From NCBI GenBank assembly GCA_944381085.1, contig CALWJX010000015.1:1-48973 (forward strand): a stretch of 48,973 bases of DNA. The letters run 5' to 3'. Made by a program: the position numbers and the translations under genes. This stretch comes from an uncultured Clostridia bacterium. Its GTDB lineage: Bacteria; Bacillota; Clostridia; Oscillospirales; CAG-272. The notes beneath the pieces were generated by a model. That model made no database searches. It was given only the letters and a program-made list of their open reading frames with translations, and had not been told where the DNA came from. This document shows positions 36,382 to 46,116 of this stretch, piece by piece; positions within the stretch are counted from its first letter, which is position 1; each line of letters starts with the position of its first letter.

Positions 36382-37212
36382 TCAAACCGAAGCTTTAATC
36401 TTTTTGCGCTTAGGCGCGGGTTTTTCGGAAACTTCTCCGTAAAACAGCGCGGTAAGCATTGTAAGCACGTATGCCTGTATAAGGGCGTGTATCAAAGTAA
36501 ACAGCACCCCTACGACTACCGGCAATACATAGCTTAAGCCAACATAATAATACACAAGCTCTGTAACCAACGCACCGCTGAGCAGCGCGCCGAAAAGCCT
36601 GAAGCTCATTGAAATCGGAAGCGAAAAATCCTTGAGTGTCCTTCCGACTCCCTTAAGTCCGTTAGACGTAATACCGCCCGAAAGAATAATCAGATATGAC
36701 AGGCACCCCATCGTAATCGCCCCGTTTATATCAGAAAGAGGAGCCGGCAGTGCCACGGACATTCCGCTTGTCGTTACCGCCTGAAATCCGAAAAGTTCAA
36801 ATATCGTGCCGATAAAAATATACGCTCCCGCCATAAAAATATATGCTCCGAGGAACCTGTTCAGATGAGGGCTGCTCCCCTTTGCCATTCTGTCAAAGGT
36901 TCCCACCGCTTCCTCAAGTAAAAGCTGAAACTTTCCGGGCACATAACGAAACCTCGGTATCACAAAAATACGGACGATAACCGCAAATGCCGTGATAATA
37001 CCCGTAACGCAAAACGCCGATATAAGGCCGGGATTTACGTCCTTTATCCCAAACAGGCTGATTTTTGCGGTTTCATGAAGCACCTCATTGCGCATAGTTT
37101 CCTGAATCGTCTCTTCCTCGCCCGGGCTCTTCACAATGAAGCTCCCCACAAGAAAAACACAAATCAAAACGGCAAACACCGCAAAGCTTATCCACTTTTG
37201 CTTTTTGCTCAT
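36382..37212 (-). CDS. atpB: ATP synthase Fo a subunit
   Basis: Stator channel subunit. 276 residues from the ATG at 37212, which has AAAGG seven bases upstream; the longer in-frame opening up to 37389 has no matching ribosome site and reaches far upstream of family N-termini. About six membrane helices. The essential Arg is present in SMSFRLFGALLSG, and the C-terminal helix has TLIHALIQAYVLTMLTALFYG. First gene of the operon. Confidence 0.95.
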   Translation of the reverse strand: MSKKQKWISFAVFAVLICVFLVGSFIVKSPGEEETIQETMRNEVLHETAKISLFGIKDVNPGLISAFCVTGIITAFAVIVRIFVIPRFRYVPGKFQLLLEEAVGTFDRMAKGSSPHLNRFLGAYIFMAGAYIFIGTIFELFGFQAVTTSGMSVALPAPLSDINGAITMGCLSYLIILSGGITSNGLKGVGRTLKDFSLPISMSFRLFGALLSGALVTELVYYYVGLSYVLPVVVGVLFTLIHALIQAYVLTMLTALFYGEVSEKPAPKRKKIKASV

Positions 37213-37478
37213 ATTTTGACCTTTCATCTCCTTTTTATGTACTGCCTCGAATGCGGTCCGAAAAACCGCATTACCGAATCGGTAAAAGTCTACGCAGAGG
37301 AAATTTACGAAAAACAAATATCCGGAATAAGCCCGCAAAACAAAAAGCTTTGCAAAGCATTTCCCGGACATTGTTAAATAATTGGACAAGCAGTATTTTT
37401 ACCATACTTTGTATTGAGTCCCATAAGCTTTGTCCGTATCGGAAAGAACTACCTCATATGTACTTTAACCGAAAACAG
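37213..37478 (-). other. Leader of the atp operon
   Basis: About 260 untranslated bases between the predicted promoter and atpB. An eight-base hairpin AATGCGGT/ACCGCATT (37250-37272) lies about 40 bases before the start codon. I see no atpI or other frame with a ribosome site here. Confidence 0.5.
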
Positions 37479-37507
37479 AGTATATCACAATTCTGAAAAT
37501 AATTCAA
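37479..37507 (-). promoter_or_regulatory. Promoter of the atp operon
   Basis: TTGAAT (37502-37507) and TATACT (37479-37484), 17 bases apart on the minus strand, with TG one base before the -10. Confidence 0.65.
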
Positions 37508-37711
37508 CGCCAAAATGTGAATTTTTTCGTAATTGTTCTTACAAAAACAAATTATAACAATTATGTATAATTGCGCGTTTATATCACGCTCAAATATATT
37601 AATATATAACAAAATTTATTTGCAAGGCATTTACATATTCGGTCATAAATAAAGTTTTTAAATATTCGTTTTTTCTCACTCTTACAAATACAGTTTTTTA
37701 TCCCACTTCTA

Positions 37712-37740
37712 TTGACAACAAAAACAAATCGTGGTATAAT
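37712..37740 (+). promoter_or_regulatory. Consensus promoter of the lipoprotein gene
   Basis: Perfect TTGACA (37712-37717) and TATAAT (37735-37740), 17 bases apart, with extended TGG. The 37508-37711 stretch is AT-rich and otherwise empty. Confidence 0.85.
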
Positions 37741-37771
37741 GTAATACACTTATATAAGGGGGAAATGCGCT

Positions 37772-38230
37772 TTGAAAAGATTTTCATTGGCTTTGATTAT
37801 TATATTATCAATTTTGATGTCAGCTCTTGCCGGCTGCAATACGGCTGCCGAAGAAATGTCAATAGATAAATACAGTTGGGAATTGACCTCAGTCCAGTCA
37901 GGTCCTCAAGGCGACATAATCGCGTATAACGCCGAAAATGACGGTTACGCAAGCGCTTATCCCGACGCCAGTCCCGTAAATATATACCTTTCCGCCGGCG
38001 ACGGTAATTTTGTTCTAACCGACACAACCAACGGCAAAACATACGAGGGCACCTATAAAGTTATAGAAGACAAGCAAGCAAATGTCATTTATGAAATAAA
38101 TCTGGGTGAGCACAGCGGATACGCCGCCGTCGGAATGACTTCCTTCCATGACGGCTCACAGACGCCCACCCTGAATATTTCAATAAATGATTACGCTCTT
38201 AACTTTCACGCTCCCGCCGTATCGGACTGA
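37772..38230 (+). CDS. Small secreted lipoprotein, unknown function
   Basis: 152 residues starting at a TTG with AAGGGGG nine bases upstream; the ATG at 37765 is in another frame. An N-terminal lipoprotein signal ends in ALAGC (lipidated Cys22). The mature part is polar and beta-rich (VQSGPQGDIIAYNAEND, GKTYEGTYKVIED), with a repeat-like GDGNFVLTDTTNGKTYEG segment that resembles small putative beta-barrel lipoproteins of Clostridia. It stands alone between the atp promoter and a terminator. Confidence 0.8.
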   Translation: MKRFSLALIIILSILMSALAGCNTAAEEMSIDKYSWELTSVQSGPQGDIIAYNAENDGYASAYPDASPVNIYLSAGDGNFVLTDTTNGKTYEGTYKVIEDKQANVIYEINLGEHSGYAAVGMTSFHDGSQTPTLNISINDYALNFHAPAVSD

Positions 38231-38258
38231 GTTTACCGAAAAACAACGCCGTTCAGGC

Positions 38259-38298
38259 AAAAAAATCCAAGACAAAATTGTTTGCCTTGGATTTTTTG
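38259..38298. terminator. Bidirectional terminator between lipoprotein gene and ptsI
   Basis: AAAAAATCCAAG and CTTGGATTTTTT make a perfect 12-base stem, extended by GC/GC. It serves two converging genes. Confidence 0.9.
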
Positions 38299-38330
38299 CT
38301 GTACTCTTATACATGGTTTCCGGGAAAAAT

Positions 38331-40043
38331 CTACACCGTGTCATTTACAATTTTGCCGAGCGCCTCCACGACGTCGCGTTCGGTTTTGAGCTCCATTATT
38401 CGATTGGCAATCTCATCTGCCCTCGCTTTGTCCCAACGCGAAATCTCGCGGCGTGTGGATAAAACCGACGATGCCGAAACGCTGAATTCGTCAAGACCGA
38501 ATGAAATAAGCAACGGTATGAGCATAGGGTCGGCGGCGGCTTCCCCGCACATTCCGACAGGTATACCCGCCCTTTTAGCTTCGCTTATAATATTTTTTAT
38601 GGTTCTGAGCACCGAAGGCGCGAAAACCGAATAAAGATACGCGACATTGGCGTTTCCGCGGTCCACGGCGAGAGTATATCCGGTCAGATCATTTGTCCCG
38701 ATGCTGAAAAAATCCGCCTCTCCGGCAAGAATATCGGCAATAATTGCCGCCGACGGAGTTTCAATCATAACTCCCACCTTTAAATCTTTATCATACGGCA
38801 CAGACTGTTTTTCAAGCTCCCTCATGATATCCTCTACCATTTTCCTTACCTCTCTAAGTTCCTCGACTCCGGTTACAAGAGGAATCATTATCGAAAGCTT
38901 TCCGTATCCGCTTGCCCGCACAAGAGCTTTGAGCTGAGTTTTAAAAATCTCCGTATGCTTAAGACAGTACCTTACTGCCCTGAATCCCAGAAAGGGATTT
39001 TCCTCCTTGGTCAGACCAAGATACGGTATATCCTTGTCTCCCCCTATATCAAGGGTACGGATTATGACCGGTTTTTCCTTCATGACAAGCAAAACCTTTT
39101 TATACGCCTCAAACTGCTCGTTTTCGTCCGGGACGCCGCTTCTGTCCATGAAAAGGAATTCGGTCCTGAACAGTCCTATTCCCTCGCCGTCGTATTTGGC
39201 TACCGTCTCCGCGTCGTCGGCTGTACCGATATTACAGAAAAGATCCGCTTTTATTCCGTCCTTGGTGCGTGTCGGCATACCTTTAAAGCGCAGAAGCGCT
39301 TTGCGCCGCTCAATGTACTCAATTTTTTTTCGTGTATACAGTTCTTTTTTGTCAGCGTCCGGATTTATGATGACATCCCCCGAATTGCCGTCAGCCACTA
39401 CAATATCGTCCGATTTTATTTCTTTTGTCGCGTCCGGTGCTCCGAGAACCGCCGGTATTTCCATGGCGCGCGCCAGTATTGCCGCGTGCGAAGTGCCCGA
39501 ACCGAGCTCGGTAATAATTCCAACCACCTTCTTCCGGTCAATTCCCGCGGTCATTGACGGTGTCAGTTCATGCGCCACAAGTACAGTCCCCTCCTTGAGG
39601 TTTGAGACGTCAACCTGCTCTGCTCCGGTAAGTAAACTCAGAATTTCGGTTTTAATATCTCTGACGTCAACAGCTCTCTGTACGGTAAATTCGTCATTTG
39701 CGGAGCTTAGCATATCAATAAAAGAATCGCATACCTCCTCAAGCGCTTCCTCCGCGCATTTTCCCTCGTCGATCTTCTTATTTATCTCGGAAAGCATATA
39801 AGGGTCTTTCATAATCATCACATGACCGGTTATTATTTCGCTTTCTTTTTCTCCCAAAGTATCTTTTACAGATTTCGCAAGCTCCGTATTCCGATTATAA
39901 AAACATTCAAGCGCTTCCGAAAAACGCCTGTGCTCTGTATCGGGATGACATTCTTCTTTTTTTACATAGCTTAAATCCGCTCTCTTTACAACCACGGCAT
40001 GACCCATACCGTATCCTCCGGATACTCCTATTCCTTTGAGCAT
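38331..40043 (-). CDS. ptsI: PTS enzyme I
   Basis: Phosphoenolpyruvate-protein phosphotransferase, first step of sugar uptake by the PTS. 570 residues with the phosphorylated His186 in GSGTSHAAILARAMEIP (the family more often has GGRTSH), the TEFLFMDR and DIGGDKDIPYLGL blocks of the PEP-binding barrel, and FSIGTNDLTGYTLAVDR. The start has GGAGG eight bases upstream. Last gene of the fru operon, 70 bases after ptsH. Confidence 0.97.
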   Translation of the reverse strand: MLKGIGVSGGYGMGHAVVVKRADLSYVKKEECHPDTEHRRFSEALECFYNRNTELAKSVKDTLGEKESEIITGHVMIMKDPYMLSEINKKIDEGKCAEEALEEVCDSFIDMLSSANDEFTVQRAVDVRDIKTEILSLLTGAEQVDVSNLKEGTVLVAHELTPSMTAGIDRKKVVGIITELGSGTSHAAILARAMEIPAVLGAPDATKEIKSDDIVVADGNSGDVIINPDADKKELYTRKKIEYIERRKALLRFKGMPTRTKDGIKADLFCNIGTADDAETVAKYDGEGIGLFRTEFLFMDRSGVPDENEQFEAYKKVLLVMKEKPVIIRTLDIGGDKDIPYLGLTKEENPFLGFRAVRYCLKHTEIFKTQLKALVRASGYGKLSIMIPLVTGVEELREVRKMVEDIMRELEKQSVPYDKDLKVGVMIETPSAAIIADILAGEADFFSIGTNDLTGYTLAVDRGNANVAYLYSVFAPSVLRTIKNIISEAKRAGIPVGMCGEAAADPMLIPLLISFGLDEFSVSASSVLSTRREISRWDKARADEIANRIMELKTERDVVEALGKIVNDTV

Positions 40044-40113
40044 ATAAAATCCTCCGAATCAAAACCGGCAGTCGAAGCGCAGGGCAAATTGCGAATCGAC
40101 TGCTTTTTGTTAT

Positions 40114-40377
40114 TTACTCTCCAAATCCGCTTTCCACCATGCTTACAGCCTCATCAAGCGCTTCTTTCTCCTGCTCGCCGCTGCAAACTATTTCTATATC
40201 CGTCCCGCATTTGATTCCCGCGGCTATGAGATTCATTATGCTTTTACCGTTGGTTTCGGCGCCGTTGGATTTAATAAACACCTCACAGGAATATTTGCCC
40301 ATGGCGTTGGCAAAGTTCATTGCCGGGCGCATATGAAAACCCTGCGGGTTTCTCACAGTCAGTTTTTTTGATACCAT
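40114..40377 (-). CDS. ptsH: PTS phosphocarrier HPr
   Basis: 87-residue carrier between enzyme I and enzyme II. His15 is present (NPQGFHMRPA, where many HPr have LHARPA), as is Ser46 (GKSIMNL), the site used by HPr kinase in Firmicutes for CcpA-dependent catabolite control. It lies 12 bases after fruA, with AAAGGAG before the ATG. Because it is encoded in the fructose operon it may be a second, fructose-dedicated HPr, though nothing else proves that. Confidence 0.95.
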   Translation of the reverse strand: MVSKKLTVRNPQGFHMRPAMNFANAMGKYSCEVFIKSNGAETNGKSIMNLIAAGIKCGTDIEIVCSGEQEKEALDEAVSMVESGFGE

Positions 40378-40389
40378 GATAAATCTCCT

Positions 40390-42288
40390 TTAACTTTTGA
40401 CCTTTTTCTTTAACAGTCCCAAGAGCAGCATTCCGACAACAGACCCTATCGCAAGCGACAACAGATACATCGGCCAATTACCTACAACGGCAAATACGAA
40501 AATTCCGCCGTGAGGAGCCATTAACGTGCAGTTGAACAGCATGGAAAGTCCGCCCGCCACGCCGGCGCCTACCATACAGGACGGTATTACCCTTAAAGGA
40601 TCGCTCGCGGCGTAAGGGATAGCGCCCTCGGTGATAAAGCTGAGTCCCATGATATAGTTTACGGGACCGCTCTTTCTCTCTTCCTCGTTAAACCGGTTTC
40701 TGAAAAATGTTGTAGCGAGCGCAATGGCTATAGGAGGCACCATACCGCCTATCATCACCGCCGCCATTACATCGTAGTTTCCGGAAGCTATAGCCGCGGT
40801 TCCGAAAACATATGCCGCCTTGTTGAACGGACCTCCCATGTCTATCGACATCATGGCTCCGAGAACTATGCCCAGAAGCACCTTGCTCGTATCTCCCATG
40901 GAATTGAGCAGATTTGTAAGACCGGTGTTAATATATCCCATAAACGGGTTTACCGCGCACATTATGACCGCGATAAGGCCAAGCCCCACTATAGGGTAGA
41001 TAAGCACGGGCTTTATTCCCTCAAGCGCCCTCGGAAGCCTGTCGCAGATCTTTCTGACAAACAGCATGAGATATCCGCCCACAAAGCCGGCGAACAACGC
41101 TCCGAGAAATCCCGACGGTATATCGCCGCCTACGCTCGCGAATGTCGCTCCGGTAGTTGCAAGGTATCCGCCTACAAAACCCACAAGCAGACCGGGGCGG
41201 TCTGCTATGGATTTTCCTATATATCCCGCCAGAATAGGTATCATGAAATTGAACGCCACTCCGCCTATCGTCTTGAAAAACGCGGCGGCGGGAGTGTTTG
41301 TACCGAAGTTCGCATCCTGAGGCGCACCCATAATAGTATCAATTAAAAACGCTATGGCAATGAAAATACCGCCGCCCACAACAAACGGAAGCATGTTTGA
41401 CACGCCGTTCATCAGATGTTTGTAAATTTTACGTCCGAAACTTTCGTCACCGCCGGCGCCTCTGTCCTTTTTTACCCCGCTGTATCTGTACACGGGCGTA
41501 TCGTCCGAAAGCGCGCGTTTTATCAGATCCTGAGGATTCTTAATTCCCTCCGAAACCTTTACGCTTATAAGCTTTTTTCCGTCAAAACGCTCCATATCGA
41601 CGCTTTTGTCCGCGGCTATGATTATCGCGTCCGCTTTTTCAATCTCGTCGGCAGTGAGTACGTTTTTAGCCCCTCCGGAACCGTTGGTCTCGGCTTTCAA
41701 TGGTATTCCGAGGGCCGCTCCGGCCTTTTCAAGCGCCTCAGCCGCCATATAAGTGTGCGCGATACCGGTCGGGCACGCCGTTACCGCCAGCACTCTGTAT
41801 CCTTGGGTCATACCGCCGCTCTTATCAGCATATTTCTCACTCTCGGCTTTATCAATAGCATCGATAAACTCATCCGCGCTTTTTGCCGCGAGCAGACTGT
41901 CACGGAAATCCTTGTCCATCAAAAGTGCCATCAGCCTTGAGAGAACCTCAAGATGAAGATTTCCGTCATTCGGGGCTGCAATCATAAATATAATTTCCGA
42001 AGGTTTTCCGTCAAGCGCGCCGTAATCAACGCCTTTAGGCACGGTCACGGCGGCAAGCCCCGGTTTTTTGACCGCGTTCGATTTCGCATGAGGTATCGCG
42101 ATACCTTCTCCTACCGCGGTGGTTCCCTTTGCTTCACGTGCAAGAATATCAGCTCTGTATACATTTTTGTCGGTTATATTTCCCGCCTTCTCATGAAGAC
42201 CGATTAGTATATCCAAAATATCTGATTTTGTTCCGGGCTCTATACCGAGAGATATACTCTCTTTACTGAGCAAGTCCGAAATTTTCAT
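40390..42288 (-). CDS. fruA: Fructose PTS enzyme IIABC
   Basis: Membrane permease that imports fructose and phosphorylates it to fructose 1-phosphate. 632 residues in A-B-C order: IIA (1-145) with His67 in IAIPHAKS; IIB (about 165-265) with Cys172 in VTACPTGIAHTYMAAEAL; IIC (about 290-632) with about nine membrane helices and GNYDVMAAVMIGGMVPPIAIALAT. The start has GGAGG seven bases upstream. The next gene upstream is 1-phosphofructokinase, which uses its product. Confidence 0.96.
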   Translation of the reverse strand: MKISDLLSKESISLGIEPGTKSDILDILIGLHEKAGNITDKNVYRADILAREAKGTTAVGEGIAIPHAKSNAVKKPGLAAVTVPKGVDYGALDGKPSEIIFMIAAPNDGNLHLEVLSRLMALLMDKDFRDSLLAAKSADEFIDAIDKAESEKYADKSGGMTQGYRVLAVTACPTGIAHTYMAAEALEKAGAALGIPLKAETNGSGGAKNVLTADEIEKADAIIIAADKSVDMERFDGKKLISVKVSEGIKNPQDLIKRALSDDTPVYRYSGVKKDRGAGGDESFGRKIYKHLMNGVSNMLPFVVGGGIFIAIAFLIDTIMGAPQDANFGTNTPAAAFFKTIGGVAFNFMIPILAGYIGKSIADRPGLLVGFVGGYLATTGATFASVGGDIPSGFLGALFAGFVGGYLMLFVRKICDRLPRALEGIKPVLIYPIVGLGLIAVIMCAVNPFMGYINTGLTNLLNSMGDTSKVLLGIVLGAMMSIDMGGPFNKAAYVFGTAAIASGNYDVMAAVMIGGMVPPIAIALATTFFRNRFNEEERKSGPVNYIMGLSFITEGAIPYAASDPLRVIPSCMVGAGVAGGLSMLFNCTLMAPHGGIFVFAVVGNWPMYLLSLAIGSVVGMLLLGLLKKKVKS

Positions 42289-42357
42289 TTCGCTTTCCTC
42301 CCATATTTCAACATATATTTTTTACTTCACAGCTATTGATTTACAAAAGCAGTAAGT

Positions 42358-43263
42358 TTAATCCTCCTGTTCCATACATTTATAAATCAGTTTCATATCC
42401 GCAATTCCCTCGCAAAACGCTGTAGCGCTGCCTGCCGCCGAGCCGAGTTTCAGAGCGTAATCAAAATCCGCCGTCTTTGAGTAACCCGCGACGAATCCGG
42501 CAACCATCGAGTCACCCGAACCCACCGTATTTACGACCTTTCCGGGAAAAGCAGGCATAAAATGCTGTTTTCCGTATTCGTCCAGAAGCAGCGCTCCGTC
42601 GGCTCCCATCGAAACAAGCACATTTCGCGCTCCCATTTTCTGCAGCTTTGCCGAATATTCGACCGCATCCGAAACCGAGCTTAAATTTCGGGAAAATATC
42701 TCTCCCAGCTCGGACATGTTGGGTTTTATGAGAAACGGACGGTATTTAAGCGCGTTCACCATCAATTCTCCCGCCGCGTCCACCACAAACTCAATCTTCT
42801 TTTTGTAAAGGCGCTTCATGATATTTTCATACACGTCATCCGGAAGCGTCGGCGGTATGCTGCCCGCCATAATCAACACGTCCCCGTCGCACAAGCAGTC
42901 AAGTTTTTCAAGCAGAAGCGTGTACTCATTTTCGGTTATATCGGGGCCTTTGCCGTTGATATCGGTTTCCCGGTCGGAACGGATTTTAACATTTATACGT
43001 GTAAATCCGTTTTCAGGATATACAAAATCACAACCGATTCCCCTGTCCGAAAGTCCCTCTTCGATTGCTTTTCCGGTAAAACCCGCCAAAAAACCCATCG
43101 CCACCGATCTAATCCCGAGTTCATTTAAAATCCATGAAACATTTATTCCCTTTCCGCCGAAAAAAAACATATCGCTGCGTGAGCGCAGAATTTTTCCTCC
43201 GACAAGTTCATCGACAAAAACCACATAGTCAACTGCGGGATTTAATGTCAATGTATAAATCAT
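42358..43263 (-). CDS. fruK: 1-Phosphofructokinase
   Basis: PfkB-family kinase converting fructose 1-phosphate to fructose 1,6-bisphosphate. 301 residues from the ATG at 43263 (AGGAGGG five bases upstream). It begins MIYTLTLNPAVDY, carries FFGGKGINVSWILNELG (about 35-51) and the catalytic GSGDSMVAGFVAGY motif near residue 250. Tagatose-6-phosphate kinase is related, but the PTS neighbour fits FruK. First gene of the operon; no fruR-type repressor gene is next to it. Confidence 0.95.
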   Translation of the reverse strand: MIYTLTLNPAVDYVVFVDELVGGKILRSRSDMFFFGGKGINVSWILNELGIRSVAMGFLAGFTGKAIEEGLSDRGIGCDFVYPENGFTRINVKIRSDRETDINGKGPDITENEYTLLLEKLDCLCDGDVLIMAGSIPPTLPDDVYENIMKRLYKKKIEFVVDAAGELMVNALKYRPFLIKPNMSELGEIFSRNLSSVSDAVEYSAKLQKMGARNVLVSMGADGALLLDEYGKQHFMPAFPGKVVNTVGSGDSMVAGFVAGYSKTADFDYALKLGSAAGSATAFCEGIADMKLIYKCMEQED

Positions 43264-43342
43264 ACGCGACCCTCCTGTCTGCAACGGGATAAATATTTTT
43301 GCATCCCTGTCGTAATAATATATCTTACCTCACAATTTTGCC

Positions 43343-43371
43343 GTTATAAATCTTTTATTACACATTTACAA
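43343..43371 (-). promoter_or_regulatory. Promoter of the fru operon
   Basis: TTGTAA (43366-43371) and TATAAC (43343-43348), 17 bases apart on the minus strand. Confidence 0.55.
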
Positions 43372-43444
43372 GACAATATATTAACTTTTTCATTAATGTA
43401 ATATCCTCATCAACGGCGGTCTTCGTATTTCTATTGTTATGATT

Positions 43445-43459
43445 AACTGAAATTCAGTT
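43445..43459. promoter_or_regulatory. Palindrome between the fru operon and the GH32-like gene
   Basis: AACTGAA-A-TTCAGTT is a perfect odd-centred 15-base palindrome lying between the two divergent promoters, placed where a shared operator could be. The regulator is not known. Confidence 0.4.
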
Positions 43460-43525
43460 CAATATGCATTAAATCAGACGTAAAGCCGGTTTTTTTCAAA
43501 TTCATGAAACAATTCCGAAGAGCTA

Positions 43526-43554
43526 TTGATTAATAATGAGAAATATGGTATAAT
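43526..43554 (+). promoter_or_regulatory. Promoter of the GH32-like gene
   Basis: TTGATT (43526-43531) and TATAAT (43549-43554), 17 bases apart, with extended TGG. The leader of about 250 bases contains an AAAATCAA/TTGATTTT hairpin at 43629-43655. Confidence 0.75.
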
Positions 43555-43811
43555 TGCATATAGCGTAAATAACCGATATGGATGCGGAATACGTGTGGAA
43601 AAATCGAAGACAATAAAATACTTAAATTAAAATCAATTACAAGTTACTTGATTTTATTGGACATTATTGCGAAGTTCTCAAATGTCAATATAGAATCCGT
43701 CAAAAGCAGGAGCATAGTTTGAAAAACATATTGCACCGCATAAGAATGCAATGCTCACGTGTAAATACAGCCGTTTGCGCCGCCCAAGGACAGAATGGAG
43801 GAACTTTAATT

Positions 43812-45308
43812 ATGTTATTCAGACCAAAAGAAAAAGAAATGTGGGATACCACGCTTTACGAAGAAAACGGCACATATCATCTGTTCTACCTCAGTCAGGG
43901 AAACATCGGTCACGCAACCACAAGAGATTTTGTGACCTTTGAAGAGCATGAGGACATATGCGGCTTCGGCGGCGAGGGCAGATGGAATCAAACGGGCGTA
44001 CCGCTGACCGGCTGTCTGCAAAAAGTCGGCGAAAGCTACAAAATGCTTTTGGGCTCGATTGAACCGAAAGAGCATAAGCAGGTCTACGGTCTGTATGAAT
44101 CCTGCGACCTTTACAATTGGACCGAATATGAAAACAATCCCGTCCTTATGTCAGACGGTATAATTTATGCCAAAACGGTTTCTCCGCGCGACGGCAACAT
44201 GTTCACCGCCTGGCGCGACCCGTTGGTTTACGAGGAAAAAGACGGTTGGTACTATATATGCATGTGTGCCAGAACCCCTCGGTTTGACCACAGCACTACG
44301 GGCGCCTTGGTGGCAAACCTTCGTACCCGTGACTTTAAAAGCTTTGAATATCTGCCGCCGCTTGACAATGTGGGCGACAAGGTAAAATATGCCGAATGCC
44401 CCGACTGCTTCACACTCGACGGACATCGATACATTACCTTTCTGGACCATTCCTGGGGCGGAACTCGTGTGCATACTTCCACCCGCAGCGACACGGCAGG
44501 AACATATTATAAAGTATACAACGAAAATACCCGCCGGTTTGAGTGGCTGCCCGACTGCCTTTTGATAGGCGCCTCCGGCGACCGGCAGTGTTCTTGGGCT
44601 GCCAGAAGCACTATGGCGGAGGGCAAACGACTGCTTTATCACCATATCACCGCCAAAAGAGTGGGCTTTGCCTTTCCGAAAGAAGTAAAAGCCGATTCCG
44701 ACGGCAGTCTGTCTTTGATGTATTTCGATAAGATGGACAATTTGCTCGGCGAAAGCGCGCGATTGACAAACATCGGCGTGGAAAACGATTTGGGCGTCTG
44801 GAGTAAAAAAGACAATCTTTATGAAGGTCTTTGCCTCGGATGGGGCAGCGCGCTGACAGTTTGCGAAAACGAGACCGACATATGCGTTTCGGTGACAACT
44901 TCCATGGAAAAAGGCGCGCGCGCCGGCGTGGCTCTGCGGGTAAACGAAAAAGACCCCGAATATGAAAACGGAATTTGCGTTTATTTTGACTATGAAAAGC
45001 AACAAATATGCATGGAAGAGCTTGGATATCGCAAATTTGAAGGCTACGGTCATTTTCACTTCGACGTGGTAAACGGCGGCACCGTGCGAAACCCTGACTT
45101 TAAACATATGAAATTGGAATACGGTAAAAGCTATGAACTCAAAATTTTTGCCAGAAACGAATTTTACGAGGTTTACGTGAATAACGTCTGGGTCATGACC
45201 AAAGCCTATGAGGAAGTTAAAACAAGCGGCAAAGTACAGCTTTTCACCGAACGCGCCAAGGCAGACTTTATAGTGTCGGTCAATCGGCTCCTCGGCACTC
45301 TAAACTGA
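43812..45308 (+). CDS. GH32-type glycoside hydrolase (beta-fructosidase-like)
   Basis: 498 residues in two parts: an N-terminal five-bladed propeller and a C-terminal beta-sandwich (about 330-498). The three acidic residues of the family are visible: D12 in MWDTTLYEENGTYHLFY, D136 in WRDP and E195 in YAECPD. The first block lacks the classic WMNDPNG wording, so the exact substrate (sucrose, levan, inulin or another fructoside) is open. No signal peptide is seen, so it should act in the cytoplasm. A TTG at 43719 with AGGAG is in frame, but the ATG at 43812 with GGAGG ten bases upstream fits the family N-terminus better. It diverges from the fructose PTS operon. Confidence 0.85.
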   Translation: MLFRPKEKEMWDTTLYEENGTYHLFYLSQGNIGHATTRDFVTFEEHEDICGFGGEGRWNQTGVPLTGCLQKVGESYKMLLGSIEPKEHKQVYGLYESCDLYNWTEYENNPVLMSDGIIYAKTVSPRDGNMFTAWRDPLVYEEKDGWYYICMCARTPRFDHSTTGALVANLRTRDFKSFEYLPPLDNVGDKVKYAECPDCFTLDGHRYITFLDHSWGGTRVHTSTRSDTAGTYYKVYNENTRRFEWLPDCLLIGASGDRQCSWAARSTMAEGKRLLYHHITAKRVGFAFPKEVKADSDGSLSLMYFDKMDNLLGESARLTNIGVENDLGVWSKKDNLYEGLCLGWGSALTVCENETDICVSVTTSMEKGARAGVALRVNEKDPEYENGICVYFDYEKQQICMEELGYRKFEGYGHFHFDVVNGGTVRNPDFKHMKLEYGKSYELKIFARNEFYEVYVNNVWVMTKAYEEVKTSGKVQLFTERAKADFIVSVNRLLGTLN

Positions 45309-45401
45309 CATTCCTGACTCATGATTTAAAAAAATATTTACTACATAAATATAATTTAAACAGTGTAAAATCGGGCAAATATATAAAAAGGGGGCTGCGA
45401 T

Positions 45402-45821
45402 ATGAAATACAAAAGATTTGAAAATACCATTATCGCAAGAATCGATAAAGGAGAAGAAATACTTGAGCAAATAAAGGAAATCGCGCTGAAAGAGCAAATA
45501 AAACTCGCAAGCGTTCAGGCGCTCGGGGCTACAAACGATTTTACGGTCGGTGTTTATGACCCCGAGGAAAAAAAGTACACGTCCAACGGGTTCAAGGGTA
45601 ATTTTGAAATCGTATCACTGACGGGAACAATAAATACGTTAGATGACAATTTTTATTGTCATTTACATATGAGCGCCGGAAATGAGAAAGGCGAGGTGTT
45701 CGGCGGACACCTGAATCAGGCCTATGTAAGCGCCACCTGCGAATTGGTCATTAACATTATAAACGGAAGCATTGACAGATATTTCGACAAACAGGTCGGT
45801 CTGAACGTGTTTAAGCTATAA
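45402..45821 (+). CDS. PPC/DUF296 domain protein
   Basis: 139-residue single-domain protein of the plants-and-prokaryotes-conserved family. It shows IKLASVQALGATNDFTVGVYD, then FYCHLHMSAGNEKGEVFGGHL with the metal-ligand histidines H87, H89 and H103. Bacterial members are stand-alone trimers of unknown function, some with DNA-binding partners elsewhere. AAAGGGGG lies seven bases before the ATG. Confidence 0.9.
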   Translation: MKYKRFENTIIARIDKGEEILEQIKEIALKEQIKLASVQALGATNDFTVGVYDPEEKKYTSNGFKGNFEIVSLTGTINTLDDNFYCHLHMSAGNEKGEVFGGHLNQAYVSATCELVINIINGSIDRYFDKQVGLNVFKL

Positions 45822-46116
45822 GGCATTTGTGCCATGAGTTAAAACTATTGCCGTCTTTCCGCCAAAACGCACAAATTAACCTTACATCAAAATTATTGAT
45901 TACTATGCTTATTGTAGAGGTTGTCAGATAAAAAATCCGCGGAAAACCGGCTCAATCAGAATAATATATTTTTTGAAGCGAGCAAATAATGCAAAAGCTT
46001 ACAAACATTCTTGTATGCGCTTTAGACAAAAGTGTGAAGGAGCAAAAGTCCGCTGCCCGAAAGGTGTGGTGGATATGCGCTTTTTTATAAAAAAGGTAAA
46101 ACAGGAGGACAAGAAA

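Noticed and set aside
37235..37375. Small plus-strand frame starting MYCLECG with zinc-ribbon-like cysteines
   Set aside because: No ribosome site, lies in the atp operon leader on the opposite strand, and contains only one CxxC.
43751..45107. Several long frames on both strands overlapping the GH32-like gene, including a 318-residue antisense one
   Set aside because: They follow the codon structure of the real gene, lack ribosome sites and have no family features.
45989..46090. 33-codon frame before the flavin reductase gene
   Set aside because: Weak ribosome site and no recognisable product; probably leader sequence.
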